Source: Polyporus tsugae (lineage: Eukaryota > Basidiomycota > Agaricomycetes > Polyporales > Polyporaceae). From it: a stretch of 64,000 nucleotides of DNA. Location: contig JAHRBS010000007.1 of the NCBI GenBank assembly GCA_024305745.1, positions 1,240,001 to 1,304,000 on the forward strand, given 5' to 3'. Both the position numbers and the translations under genes were made by a program. The notes under the pieces are model-generated. The model saw nothing but the letters and a program-made list of their open reading frames with translations. It ran no database searches and was not told the origin of the DNA. Numbering within the stretch: position 1 is the first letter of the stretch; the number at the start of each line of letters is the position of its first letter. Below are positions 1 through 11,146 of this stretch, in pieces.

Positions 1-78
1 CACAGAGATATCATGTCGCTCACGCTCGCTCACTCTTTGTTGTACTAGGGCAAACTAGCTAGCTTCGACGCAAGACTA

Positions 79-1898
79 CTAGTAGCACTCGACACCATGC
101 AAGGAGTCCTTTCCCCTCGACCTCTTCGAAGGCCTGTCATCGTCACCATCCTCCCCCTTGCTCGCAGTTGACCTCTTGCCCGACATACTATTCTCCTTGA
201 CATACTTATCTCCCAGCACCTCGGCAAGCTCTTGTCGGAGCAGGTACACGTCGTCACGTTTCTTGATATCCTTACCCTTCAGTTGGTGCGCAGGGCGTAT
301 CCAACTGATCTTCGGGTTAAGAGCGAGCGGATACTTCGCTGTTCCCTCTTTGCCAGCCCAGTCAAAGTCGATGAAGAATACGCGCCGTGCTGTGGGCTGT
401 ACCACGATGTTTGGCGCGCGCAGGTCGCCATGCACGAAGCCGCTTGCGTGTAGCACTTTGAGGGCTTCCTCGGCCTGCGGTTGGATGATACTGGTAACAT
501 CATCCGGGAGGGACAGGGACCCCTTGATGGATTTCCCTTCCAAGTCCTCCATGATGACCATCGTGACGCGAGGTATGATTTCGGCACAGTACAGGAGCTG
601 CGGCGCGAAGGGGGGGTTGTGAGACGCGAGGTAAGAGTGTACCTCGTTGCCATAGTGCTCTACGAACTTGACGTAGACCTTCAAGCGGCGGCCGTCGTCG
701 TCGTACCGCCAAATAGTGCCTTTGAAGAGAAAACGATGGGTATCGAATTTGTTGTTCATGTCGGGAACTCGGTCGTGGAGGAAGAGATCGAGGGAGGTGA
801 ACTCGGCAATGGACTCAGGAGTGGCCAAAGAATGCTGGGAGATAATGGACGAAGGCTGGGGGAAGAGTTGAGACGTGTGGGAAAACATGCAACCGGTGTG
901 GAGGTTGGTGTAGAACTCGCGCAACATCCGGCCGGTGTTCCGCATAACCTGGAACCTGGCGTAGTTCAGAACGTCCGAGACCGGGCCGTCCAAGTCGAAT
1001 TGGCAGAGTTTCATGACATACAACTTGTCGGTGAAATAGACAGCGTAAAACATCACGAGACTAGTACTACCCGACATGGCCATGACCAGACAAGGGCAGG
1101 CGGTGGTTTCGAGCATAAACGTGTACTGGTGCAATACAGACGTGAGATGAAGAAAAGATAACGCAAACGAAGAATTGCGATTCTCACCTCTGAATTCGAC
1201 AAAAGCCTGCGTTGTACCGCGTACACTGCCTGCACTTCAGGCGACCCTCCAACATTATTGAAAAGCTTGCCCTCGAAAATGAACCAGAGGCAGGGTTTGC
1301 CATGCGCAGTCATGCATTCTCCCTTGATATATATCCAGTTCAGTCTCAGGGCGCCTGTCATGCAGTACGAGGGGAGAGTCGTGGAAGGGCTTCTGGAGCA
1401 GCCTTTGAATTCGTCCATTGAACTACGCTCAGTCTTGGCCGTGTCGACAACGGCGGTTAGCCTGTCGATCAACTCGGGCATATCGAACGGTGAAGCGTCG
1501 AAGGCGTCCCACTGCGCGTCTTCGACCATGTTCAAGTAGGGCTCTTCCTCGTCGTTGTCGGGGCGCTGGCTTGGTACCATCTCAATTGCGACTTGTTCAA
1601 GCTGGGAGGGCACGAGGTCGTTGATCGCCTTTGCGAAGGCGTCCGAGTAAAGAGCGGCAGACAGTCTATATGATGTAGCAGGGCGACACGCCATCGCGAT
1701 GGGAGACTCCCCCTCCATCATGTCGTCATACACCATCGCATTCGCCACGGCGCTGGGCGCCGCGGATTCCACGGTCCCCCGTGTGCGCACCTTTTTCTTC
1801 ACATCCTCGATGTAATTATTCCGCACTAAAGGCGAGGATTGGTTATCACGCGTGACGATCCTTTCGAGAAAGAAACTACCCACTTGTGTCCAGAGCAC
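79..1898 (-). CDS. Kinase-like protein, left-arm copy (C-terminal two thirds intact)
   Basis: Two open exons on the minus strand, 1188-1898 and 79-1125, join in frame across a 62-nt intron with GTGAGA donor and CACCAG acceptor, giving about 585 codons. The C-terminal half has an atypical kinase signature: a catalytic-loop-like HGDLRAPNIVV and then FIDFDWAG, as in fungal kinase-like proteins that use HGDLRxxN instead of HRD. The tail is lysine/arginine and acid rich (GKRSTASKGEDGDDD). The first codon is not fixed: exon-like sequence upstream (to 2495) has in-frame stops, so the gene may be 5'-truncated, start internally, or be dying. Its mirror copy at 25358-28637 is a clear pseudogene. Substrate and role are unknown. 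Confidence 0.55.
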
Positions 1899-2495
1899 GC
1901 ATTTGGTGGGGTTTAAAGGAGAAAGGGCCGGCGCAAGTGACCGCCGGATATGCGCCTGGAAAGGGAAGTATGGTTAAGACGACGGTGGGAGGAATATGAG
2001 AAATGATAATTGCGTGCGTACCGCTTACGACGAAATACCATAGCACTACTCCATGCCCTGGCATAGGTTCGGACGTGAGGTAGGCGGCGGGGTTTACATA
2101 TCGGGAAGCCAGACAGTAGCCTGATGTTCTATACCAGCCACACGCCTGTGTGACGAGGTCGGGGTTCTCACGCTGGGTGCCGTAGATGTTGTAAACGGCC
2201 GCTTGCGCGTCTTTCAACTTGAACGCAGCCGACTACGCAACGACTTTAGCCAGCTGTTCTCGCTCCCCGAATCGTCTTTACGCACCTCGTCCGTTATGTA
2301 ATGGAGTCAATAATACGTCGGATTCAGCAGACGCGCCGCGGGAAGAGGGGACAAACCAGACCTGTTCAAGAACCAAGTTTCACAAGCCTCAAAAGCCTTC
2401 TCCAGGACCATCTTGGCGGTAAGGAGATCATACGGGACGTCGGACTTCAGAAGAAGGTAATGAGGGTCTAAGTTGGTCATGCAATGAAATTCCAT
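1899..2495 (-). pseudogene. Decayed 5' exons of the left-arm kinase-like gene
   Basis: Upstream of the kinase exons the minus strand keeps recognisable exon sequence: a start-like MEFHCM at 2495, a YNIYGTQ..YVNPAAY exon near 2020-2217, and splice-like joins (GAG|GTGCGT at about 2294; a CCAG acceptor at about 1955). Two in-frame stops interrupt it: TGA at 2307-2309, where the right-arm copy has GGA, and a TAG near 1877 directly before the LWTQVGSFF exon. Cryptic splicing could rescue it, but no canonical join that removes both stops was found. Confidence 0.5.
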
Positions 2496-3209
2496 GGGCA
2501 GTAGGTTGAGGAGAGGATGGGGGAACGACGGTGGTTGACATGTTGACAATGCGAAGGAGGAGATACCAGGAGGGACGATTAGTAAGCCACTAGATTTACC
2601 TATTAAGGTGCATACAAATACCAACCAAGGTACAGCCACCAAGACGCCCTGAGATCTCACCAGCGCCCGCCGCACCATCGACGGTCTCGTCTCTCCCCCG
2701 TCGTCTCCCCTATCGTAGTACGTTACGAACTGATAGTGTCCCCTCGCAACTCCAAGCTGATCTTCCCCGTCCCGCCCCCACGAAGAAACCTTCCCCGACG
2801 AGCGATTGACCACCATTCTACTGCCCACGTCTCCACATCCCTCACCATGAGCCCAGGCCAACTTCGCCACGGCCCCGCCGTGACCACTGCCATCCGCCGC
2901 CACCACCACACCGCCCGCCAGTACAGTACGTATCCCAGCAAGTCCCCGGTCGAGCTCATGCCCACGTTCGAAAGTCTAACAAAGCAAAGAAGAGGACTGG
3001 GGACGCGGGCGGTGGGTCGCCACCCCACCGCCCACGTCCCCAGGCCTCGCCGAGTCCCGAATCTCAAGTGAGCCACAAGCCCTACCGTCCAGTGCTTAAG
3101 CCCCGAGCCAAGTTCCGAGTCCCAAGGTACGAGTCCCGAGTCCCAAGTCGCCACAAGCCCAAATCTCGAGTCTCAACTCACGTCGTCCCAGTCTCATCTA
3201 GAGTCCAGC
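2496..3209. other. Intergenic, kinase to gene A, with a degenerate CCGAGTCCCAAGT-type tandem tract
   Basis: No convincing coding sequence. From about 3093 to 3190 short units of the form 'cccgagtcccaagt' recur with changes; the mirror tract lies at 24600-24660. This holds the 3' flank of gene A and the upstream flank of the kinase-like gene. Confidence 0.5.
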
Positions 3210-4044
3210 TTAGACCACAATCTCACGGTCGCCCAGAGGGTCGTTGAACCAGAAGGGGGGCCCAGCCGCACACGCCCGAGCCGCAGTGTCGAAGACGGTC
3301 GCGTACGTGTCGAGGTTGAGGAGGCCGACGCTCGCGAGGAACTGGATGGCCTCGACGAGCTCCTTGGCGGTCGCCGTCGAGTCGTTGGTGTCGGTGTTGG
3401 AGGTGGTGTCGTCTTCGACCATGTGGAGGGAGAGGTTGTTGCCGGTGGCGGAGACGTTGACGATGCGGTAGATGGTGTTGTCAATGTCGGTCGAGGATGT
3501 CGAGGCGACCAGGGGAGTCGAGTCGGAGTCGGAGTTGGTCGAGTCGGTCGAGTCGGGGTCGGCGGCCCTGTCTTCCCCCGTCACGTCTTCCACCTCGTCT
3601 TCCTCCGGAATCGCGCAGAGGGTGGTGCCAGCACCAACTACAGCGACGCCTTCGGAGACGACTTGGTCAACGATCGGAGAGTCGACGCGGTCGGTGTCGG
3701 GCTTGCTGCTGGTGTTGTCGGAATGGTTGCCGCCGGAAAAAAGCTCCTGTTCGACGTCTTCAGCCCAGTCGAAAGGGCCCGATGGGAAGGACGGGAAGGG
3801 ATCAGCTTTGGGGAGCTCCGGTTCGGCTGCAAGGAGAGGACAACGAAAGAGGTCAGTACGTTTCGCGAATCGAAAACGGTAAAGAGGACTTACCGCGACG
3901 TTGGAGGTTCTCCCAGGCGTTGTACTGGTCGAGGAGCTTGGGCATGGGGACCTTGATGCTGGACTCGCCCCATCGGACGAAGAAGGGGGTGTTGAAGGGC
4001 GTCGACCAGGACCCGCCGGTGACGTTGGACTTCTTGTAGGACAT
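3210..4044 (-). CDS. Gene A, left copy: unknown acidic Ser/Thr/Asp-rich protein, 255 aa
   Basis: Two exons: 3894-4044 and 3210-3826, with one 67-nt intron (GTAAGT...TTGCAG, phase 1). The product has a conserved N-terminal block (MSYKKSNVTGGSWSTPFNTP, then a basic-aromatic stretch RWGESSIKVPMPKLLDQYNAWE), a middle rich in Asp, Ser and Thr that looks disordered, and a C-terminal block, TAKELVEAIQFLASVGLLNL, ending in WFNDPLGDREIVV. There is no signal peptide or membrane segment. I do not recognise the family. The right copy (23703-24549) is 4 residues longer because an SKPD unit is doubled. Both copies are intact with the same intron, unlike the neighbouring kinase, which suggests either recent duplication, gene conversion or selection on this gene. 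Confidence 0.75.
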
Positions 4045-4672
4045 GGTGGTGGTTGTGGGCGAGGAAGAAGAAGAACGTTGAGAGGAACTGCACAGCAGTA
4101 GTAAAGAGGATATGGAAGTGTCTAGCACGGTTTCGTGGTACGAAGGCAAGAGGTGAGGGCCCGTCAGCCATGTATTCCCGACTCATATGCATGAGATAGG
4201 AGGCGGGCTCGTTCAGAACGGTACGTCGGCGATGACTCAACTTTCTCGTGTGGCTGACTCCCGACAAACCACCGTGACATCCGGAGCACTGCCGCATGTC
4301 GTGACCGTTCATGTAGCTCCGGCAACTTGTAACCAGCAGAGCAAAACGAAGCGGTATTGGCATCATGTCCTTGAGTGTAATAACTGTATTTACATCCAAT
4401 TACATCTAACCATCCTTTTGCACTCTTGGAGCTACCAATATCTTCGATGTTTACGGGCGCCGGCGACGGCTACCTGACCCCTTTCCACTTTTATTCGGAA
4501 CTGTCGTAGTACACGTGGCCGTTTAGCGCCGCGCCGACTGTTGCAAGGAACCATCGAATCCGGGGCGAATTGGAACTTGAACTTTGCTGGCATCGATATC
4601 GCCCACACCACTGAGACTTGCTGAGTCCCTGCCTGCACCCCCGGATTCTTCTCGCCTACAATCAGCGTCTAG
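4045..4672. other. Intergenic; end of left arm and promoter side of gene A
   Basis: No gene seen. Homology to the right arm fades at about 4225. Beyond that the sequence is single-copy in this window and leads to the APH-like gene. Confidence 0.5.
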
Positions 4673-5647
4673 ATGCCTGTATGTACATGAGTCACGTCAC
4701 TTCATTTCGACCTGCAGTGGCTGACGGCCACGCTTAGCTCCCCACATGGGCGACACTCTCGTCTCTATCCGATGAGGAGCTATTCAACCTCTTTGAAGCC
4801 TCAGGCGACCATGAGTTTCCCCAGCCATCCCTCATCAAGTCCACCAGCGTCCGCCAGATCGCATCTGACGCAGTCATGAAGGTCAGAACTGAAGAGTCTG
4901 ACTCAGAGCCGGTGACTATGCATCTGGTTCGCGAGACAACTACCATCCCAGTCCCCGCCGTCCGCCGCTACTTCAACTACCATGGAAGGAGTGTGGTCAT
5001 CATGGATTTTATTCCCGGACAGACACTCGCGGACCGCTGGCCTTCCCTTGGCTATTGGCGGCGGTTTTGGGTCCTTTACACTATCCGCCGTTACATCCGA
5101 GAGCTGCGCCGTGTCGAAGTCCCTGGTACACCTCGCGACAGCCAGTTTCCAGGACGCATCGGACGCGAGCCTCAGGTTTGTTATGGCCCCATGTTTTCCG
5201 AATACGTGAGCAGCCCGTCCCCCGCTACTATCAAATTGAGCCATTACTTAGGCTGTAGCTGACACGCTGCTTTAGGGAGGCGGGCCGTTCGCTTCTTACG
5301 ACGAGCTCACGTCTTGGTTCATGCACAAGCTCGATGTGAACCGGCAGATCAGAGGGGCTCCCACGGAAGACGTCCGCTTCGACTCCTCCCTTCCTCTCGT
5401 CCTCACACATCTTGACCTTCACCCGAACAACGTCATTCTCGACCGTAACGGGCGGGTCTGGTTGATTGATTGGGAGCACGCAGGGTTCTATCCGCAGTGG
5501 TTTGAGTACATGGTGATGCAGGACGGTTGGGAAATCCTTGGCAGATGGAGACGGCAGACCGTTGGGCTCATGGCAGGTTTCTACCAACGGCAGACCGACT
5601 TCGTAGCTAGCATTGGCTGGGCAATTCTGACAGGTTTTCTTTTGTAA
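4673..5647 (+). CDS. Aminoglycoside-phosphotransferase (APH)-like kinase-fold protein, 281 aa
   Basis: Three exons: a 6-nt first exon (4673-4678, Met-Pro), 4738-5205 and 5276-5647, with introns of 59 and 70 nt. The join gives LPTWATLSSLSDEELF after Met-Pro. It has the APH core: VVIMDFIPGQTL in the hinge region, the Brenner-type loop HLDLHPNN (about residues 203-210; D205 catalytic, N210 metal-binding) and LIDWEHAGFYP (D223, DFG equivalent). The end, SIGWAILTGFLL, is typical of the basidiomycete branch of this family. By family knowledge it is a small-molecule or protein phosphotransferase of unknown substrate, cytosolic. All key residues are present. The tiny first exon is inferred from splice signals and frame. 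Confidence 0.75.
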
Positions 5648-6164
5648 ATAGCGAGGTCGGTGAGCCTCGGCATGATTATCTCTCCTAGTAAACATGTGAG
5701 AGATTCGAAGTGAGCGCTGGTCCAAACGCCAACATGCAGGTGCGGCACTGTTCCGAGTCCGTCGCATCGAGCTCTTGCTGCAAGGAACGGACTGGCACTT
5801 GCAAACCTTCCGCGATGCTGACGCATTCCTTGACTGCTCCGCTGGTTATCGATTATATGGACCCCCTCGGAAGCACGAATCCCGATTGGGATGGCTTGCT
5901 CTTTGACTGATCATTCGATGCGTTCCTTGGCAAAGCGCTTCTTCTTAAGCTTCGACCAGGACAGGCTATCCGGGTATCAAGCTGAGGCACGAAGGACCAT
6001 CATTCAGATCGTTGGCGACACAATGGTACACGAAAACATCGCGTTCACTGCAGACGCGTTTCATGGAGTACAATTTCTTCGCAAATTCATCTTCGTAACA
6101 CCAACATTGACTCATCATCGTCTCCCAACCGAACCCAATTTTGATCCTTATCCACGTTCAATAT
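5648..6164. other. Convergent intergenic, no gene seen
   Basis: Lies between the 3' ends of the APH-like gene (plus) and the DUF7770-like gene (minus). Open frames here are short and show no recognisable protein. Confidence 0.5.
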
Positions 6165-6770
6165 TCAATGTTGACGCTTTGACCATTTCTGGCGCGGGGA
6201 ATGAATACGATGTACATGGCAGAGGTCTCTACGAATGGTTACGCACCAGTAGAACGCGCCGCGCTGGATGGGCAAGGGGAATCTCTCCGGATGAAGCCTC
6301 GCCTGCACCTTGTAGAAGTCCTCCAGCGACTTGTGCGACCCCGGTTTGAGCATCCCCGCAGCTTCGAGGTGCTGCACGCCCGTGATCGTCCAGTAGAAGC
6401 ATCCCATCCCCTCGCCGTCAAAGTTGAAGCGGTCCATGCCCTTCTGCAGGTAGAGCTGGATGAGCTGGTCGACGGTGTGCTGGCCGACGGTGGAGAGCGG
6501 GAACTCGGTCTTCCTCTGCGCCTGGGAAGCGTCGGTCGATTTGCTGGTGATGATGAAAGTGCCCTTGGGCGGGAGAGTCGGACTCATGTCGAAGAGGACG
6601 GACTTGCTCGCCGCCTTCGCGTCTGGGGCCAGCACGAGATACAGCCGCCAGTGGAAGACGTCTGGCTGGTTCTTGGCGGTGGAGACCGTACCGGACGCGG
6701 TTGCGACGACGGACGTGACTACGCGCGGTTTGTCCTCCGGCCGCAACCCTTTGTCGTATACCGTGGACAT
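6165..6770 (-). CDS. DUF7770-like fungal protein, about 201 aa
   Basis: A single open exon starts at ATG 6770. The body contains VFHWRLYLVLAP, a stretch with GTFIITSKS, STVGQHTVDQLIQLYLQKGMD and the cysteine/aromatic block GEGMGCFYWTITGVQHLEAAG. This layout (HWR start, GxGCxYW near the middle, Leu/Tyr-rich helix between) resembles fungal DUF7770 proteins, but the assignment is from memory and modest. No signal peptide or membrane segment. The last ~40 residues (after QRGAFYW) are basic and unlike the rest; a splice donor (GTGCGTAAC) sits there, so the true C-terminus may differ. A minus-strand TATA box lies 171 bp upstream of the ATG. Confidence 0.6.
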   Translation of the reverse strand: MSTVYDKGLRPEDKPRVVTSVVATASGTVSTAKNQPDVFHWRLYLVLAPDAKAASKSVLFDMSPTLPPKGTFIITSKSTDASQAQRKTEFPLSTVGQHTVDQLIQLYLQKGMDRFNFDGEGMGCFYWTITGVQHLEAAGMLKPGSHKSLEDFYKVQARLHPERFPLPIQRGAFYWCVTIRRDLCHVHRIHSPRQKWSKRQH

Positions 6771-6940
6771 GCTGCTGCTGCTGTGAATTGGATGGGTGGG
6801 TCAGACCGAGGGTGATCAGGGAAACACAAAAGACATACAATGCTGCGTGTGAGGGGAGAAACCTTTGGTGTAAGGCGTGTGAGTCGGTCGACGTCGAGTA
6901 CTCGTTGACCACCTGGACGGTCTGCAACGGTCGAGTGGCT

Positions 6941-6950
6941 CTTATATAAC
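6941..6950 (-). promoter_or_regulatory. TATA box for the DUF7770-like gene
   Basis: On the minus strand the sequence reads GTTATATAAG, a strong TATA match, 171 bp upstream of ATG 6770, which would leave a leader of about 140 nt. Confidence 0.45.
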
Positions 6951-8133
6951 GGAAAACATCCTATAGCCTACACACCTCCGACCCACGCACGTTCAGACAC
7001 CTCGAGACCATTGGCTGGCGGCATGCGGTGGAGTGCTCACGAGGGCCAACCGTCTTCGCACAGGTAACCTTCAAGTTGTATGGGCACTTCGCAAGGTTTG
7101 GCCGCATAACGTACCGGCACAAGCTCCGGGAAGATACGGGACTGAAATGGATCTCTGCTTGTCTGTTATTGGTTTATGGAAGAGCGGGGGACCGGCGTTG
7201 GAGCGTTCGTTGAGCGGGAGCCGATCTACGTCGCCCTCGATCGCGCCTGGGGTCTGCATGCGACGTCCTTATCCCCGGATAAGTTCGCCGACCCCGGTTC
7301 TCCGTGACGATAGCGAGGACCTCATGATCGATTCGCGCTATGAACATGGCAGAAACGGAACGATGAGCGGACAGAGAGGGGATGGTGAGCGATGCGATGA
7401 GGATGACTTGACGTGCACGCGCGACTGCCATTACTCAGGTGAGAATGGCATGGTTTGCGTGAGCTGCGGCGATCCGAATGGACCATCCTGGAAGGGCTAC
7501 AAACGGCTACCCCATAAATTGGCTTCTACACGGCATCTAGGTTTTCGAGCGTCAGTATCAGTGTGTCCAGATATGTGCGCTAGCTTACCGTCATTTTCTC
7601 GACAGCCCTGATGACTCGGAGACAATGGCATGGCTCCCATTCTCACAGACGATCGGGCTCTTAGTCTAACGTCGAGAAACAATGAATGAATGAATCCCGT
7701 CAATGTCTGTGTCGGGGGTATGACTTCCAATGCCATCGAGAATGCACCTCCCGCGTATCGTCGAAGAAATGTGGCGACACTCCGTGAGCAGAAGACACTG
7801 GTCTTACACAGCCGCGCTCAACAGTCGCACTGAGCATGGTGACAGCAATGGATATCATATCCCTAGCCAACGTCGTGCAGTCAGTATCAAGAAGCAAAAC
7901 GACAGAGGACAACGCACCGGCATAAGAACAAAGACATGCAATACAAAAGCAACTACGATAAGGGGGGGAACTAAACAGGATATACGATGGAGTCCGACGG
8001 ATCAATGCAGCGAATCAGGGCGATCGGACGAGTCCCAGACCGCTCTACTGGTAGATAGCACCGATAGATATGCAAACATGGATGGCTTGAGCACGAGCGC
8101 GGCAAACATTAATGTAATGTTCCCAGGTAGGGT
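6951..8133. other. Intergenic, no gene seen
   Basis: About 1.2 kb between the DUF7770-like gene and the next minus-strand gene. Frames on both strands are short and composition-driven. It probably holds the promoter of the first gene and the 3' UTR of the second. Confidence 0.45.
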
Positions 8134-9049
8134 TCAGTCGAAATGCATGTAGTGGCCCTTGACACGCATCCGGCACAGTTCGCAGTCCGCACGGGGCCCC
8201 ATGGTAAATCGCTGCTTCCTGGGAGGCCCTGTCGCCTGGGTTGTGTCGGGGGGCTCCCCGGGAGGCGGGACGAATAGAGCTGGTGGATCCCCCGGTGCGC
8301 ACGCAAGGCCATGGGAGGGCGGAGGCGCGAACGGCAGCCCGGGAGCAGAGGTATCCCCGGAGTTTACGTTGACGGAATCGGACGGAAAGAGTTGCACGGG
8401 GGACGGGGTGGCGGCCTGGACGTGTATGGCGGGTATGTGTGGTTGGTTCTGGTTCTGGAACTGCTGCGCCGCCTCGTTAAGTGGGTACAGGACGGCGCCT
8501 GGAGGGCGGAGATACTGGGACTGAGGTGGTTCGGGTAGCATGAGGGCCGGTCTTGCTGGCGACGTGAACATGAGGGCATCGTTTTCGGACTGGTTTGGTG
8601 GAGAAACGCATGAAGCAGGGTGGAAGAGAAAGTGCTGGAGGCCAGAGTGCGTACCATCGGCTCATCCACCATCACCTCGTCTATGCGCACTTCTCCTTGG
8701 GCCTCTACAGGGGTGCCGAAGCGGCTGTGCTCTAAAGACGGACTTTCGAGGCGTAGGTCTTGCGTTTGCGAGACCCAGTCTTCAGGGCTCCCTCGGAGGC
8801 GCGTCGCTGCCGGGTGAAATGGGGGGAGCGGGATGGGGATACTGGTGTCGTGCGAGCTCGAGAAGCGTTTCTGCAGCAGCAACAGCGGAATAACGTTGGT
8901 TCATGGGCCACATTGCTAAGGATTATGGGCATAGGAAGCGGCGTACTCACAGAGGGACGGTCGTATTGGGTGGGAGAAGAGGGGGACCTGGCACGTTTTG
9001 ATGACCGTGTGCGGTAGGGCATGGGTGTCGAAGCCATGTCCATTTCCAT
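8134..9049 (-). CDS. Unknown protein with proline-rich centre and C-terminal CxxC motif, 256 aa
   Basis: Three exons join in frame: 8951-9049, 8655-8870 and 8134-8589, with introns of 80 and 65 nt, both canonical (GTGAGT..CTGCAG; GTACGC..ACCAG). The N-terminus is basic (RTRSSKRARSPSSP), which could act as a nuclear signal. The middle is rich in Pro, Gln and Ser and looks disordered. The last residues are RADCELCRMRVKGHYMHFD, a compact CxxC ... H..H arrangement that could bind zinc. I do not recognise the family. The conserved-looking zinc-like end after a long disordered region suggests a small regulatory or adaptor protein, but this is inference only. Confidence 0.65.
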
Positions 9050-11146
9050 TGCGAGGGTATTGTTGTTAATGACGTGCCTATTTATCGATGAAAGGTACGA
9101 GGGATCGAGGTACTATGGCGGGTGGCGTAGAGGGCGGTGAGATAGGGAGGTAGAAAGACGTGTCCAAGGCGTAGACAGAGAGAGAGAGAGAGGTGGACCC
9201 CCGAAGTCAATACGAAGCGGAGAGCAATCAAAGCATGAGAATCGGTGGAATGGGCGATCAGGCGGGGGATGCGCTGGAAGTGGTTACAACTCAAGTCTCC
9301 AGGCTTTCACAGGCGCCTCCCGCCTCGCCGCGTCCAGATCGCGATCACGGGGTTTTCCGCGCCCCCGTGAACGCGCGCTTGTCAATCCTTTACATAATCG
9401 TCGACGCCCAAGTACGTCGTATGGGCGTCTCAATTACCATTTGCGGACACATCACCGATTTGGCTCGGATTTTGTACCCCATCGTTATCATGTTAGAAAC
9501 CGTTGTAATCAGATTTTGATGAATGTAATCATTGCCACTTCGGAATGCATTACAATCCCGCTATTCCGGCATTGGATGGCTTCCAAGGGCATTGCAATAG
9601 CTTTGCAATGTGACAAAATCAATGCAATGATCGAACATGTTGCAAGCTGTTCAAATATGCCTCGTCATTCCGCCTGTTACCATACTGATACATCAGGTCC
9701 CGCTAGCTCGCTCTGGTTACTAGTGTGCTGGTCACCGCTGCACGCTATAGCGCATAAATTACGAATGAAACAAATGCATTTTATCCGGGCTACGGTACTG
9801 TACATGAACGGTACTATACACAATGGAACCCGCATACAAACTGTCATCAAGAGGCAAAGCTTGCCAGCTGCGAAAAGGCCGAGGAACGAGGAACAACGTA
9901 CCGGTGTCGAAAGCAGACACGTGCATGCAGCGTGGACAACAGGGGGGAAGACAGAAGGGCACCATCATATGAAGGGACTCACCTCAATGGCCTCCCGGTG
10001 TCGCTGTATGGTCAAGAACCAGCCTGGAGCAAGCAGCCTAAAGACAACGGTAGCGAGGATGAGCCTCAGACAACATCGAGCCCAGATGTCCACCCAAGAC
10101 GTATCAGCAGCGACGACAGACCCCGAAAGAAACACAAGAAAACCACAGCCCAGGAGAGAGTTCGACCAGAGTGGACGGTGGCAGCGACGGCAGACCTGAG
10201 ACTCCCAAGACGGCAAGCACGAGAGTGGCGAGCCAGACAGCGCACGAGGGACAGAGGGGGACTTGACCATAGGAAGCTTGAGGGGAAGTACCAGCACCTG
10301 TGAAAGTAATGAAGTTAGTACTGGTCGTGTATGTAGCACGATAGATGGAGATGAGGGACTTAGACGAAGGAGGAACAAGTGGAAACGAAGACTCACCTGG
10401 ATTGAAGCTCCGACGTGGTCCTGTACAGTATCGGGACAGTTGCCATCCGAGAATGTCCGACAGTTGAGTGGAGGCGCTCGGAGAAGAGGATTGTTTGAAC
10501 CGGTGGCAACGACATGGGGGAATTACATCGAGTTGCAAGAGCATTGGGAGGACATTGGGAGTGGATTCGAAGGAGGCTGTGAAGCGCGCAACCATTGACT
10601 GACGTTCACATCACCGGAATAGTTCCATTAATCTTACTTTTGATTACACGCTTATCAGATTATTAGCCTGGCTTACAATCACCTGCAATAGCCCAAATTA
10701 TTAATGAGCCTTATAACTTCGCCGCCGTTTTCGTGATGCACCACTCCTCCATCCAAATTCTTCGAAGCGTAACCCGAGTAAGCCAAGAGCACACTATAAA
10801 ACAAGGCATGGGCACAGGGCACGACTTGGAAAGTGTTTCGTTCGGCCGGCACATGACAATCCATTTCGCCTAGATCTACTCAGTATCTCTACAGATTTTC
10901 TAGTAGTAGTACATCAACGACAGCAAGCGTACACGAAGCAAAGTACTTAATACATGGGCGCATTCCAAGGAGCGTACATCAAGCAAGCAAGCAGCGGTGA
11001 ATCTTTAGTACAACAGCGCAGATCTCCGTTTTACATTCCAGAACGTCCGAATCTACCGTGGTATTCGCATTCTTTTATCGGCATGGAGTGGAGTGGGGGT
11101 GGTTATGGGAGGAATAGACAGACACCGCGGCGCCGCCACTCCGCGC
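9050..11146. other. 2.1 kb without a supportable gene; (GA)n tract at 9176-9192
   Basis: A GA microsatellite lies upstream of the previous gene. From about 9360 to 9850 the DNA is AT-rich for this window. Minus-strand frames at 9965-10595 could be spliced into a short hydrophobic protein (donor near 10393, acceptor near 10302), but nothing in it is recognisable and no end is secure. A plus-strand TATAAAA at about 10794 has no gene downstream of it. Confidence 0.4.

Larger units (their letters stand above)
7..4225. repeat. Left arm of a large inverted duplication
   Basis: The reverse complement of this stretch matches the right arm at about 23520-28712, gene for gene: gene A followed by the kinase-like gene. 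The match is lost at about base 7 (the 'gatatcatg' shared by both arms) and at about base 4225, just beyond the 5' flank of gene A. The gene A exons are nearly identical: 2 differences in the 151-nt first exon and 4 in the 67-nt intron. The kinase part has diverged much more. The left arm lacks the ~0.86 kb insert found in the right arm. Boundaries were set by eye; the outer end lies at the window edge, so the true arm may be longer. Confidence 0.85.

Noticed and set aside
481..1161. 226-codon plus-strand frame opposite the left kinase-like gene
   Set aside because: The minus frame holds HGDLRAPN and FIDFDWAG; the plus frame is a shadow.
9441..10199. 252-codon plus-strand frame
   Set aside because: No protein-like pattern and no start context; it overlaps AT-rich non-coding DNA.
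10104..10595. Possible two-exon hydrophobic minus-strand protein
   Set aside because: Canonical-looking splice sites exist, but three alternative frames follow, none with a recognisable end or family.
10794..10800. TATAAAA on the plus strand
   Set aside because: No plus-strand gene follows; the next gene is the 3' end of trehalose phosphorylase on the minus strand.
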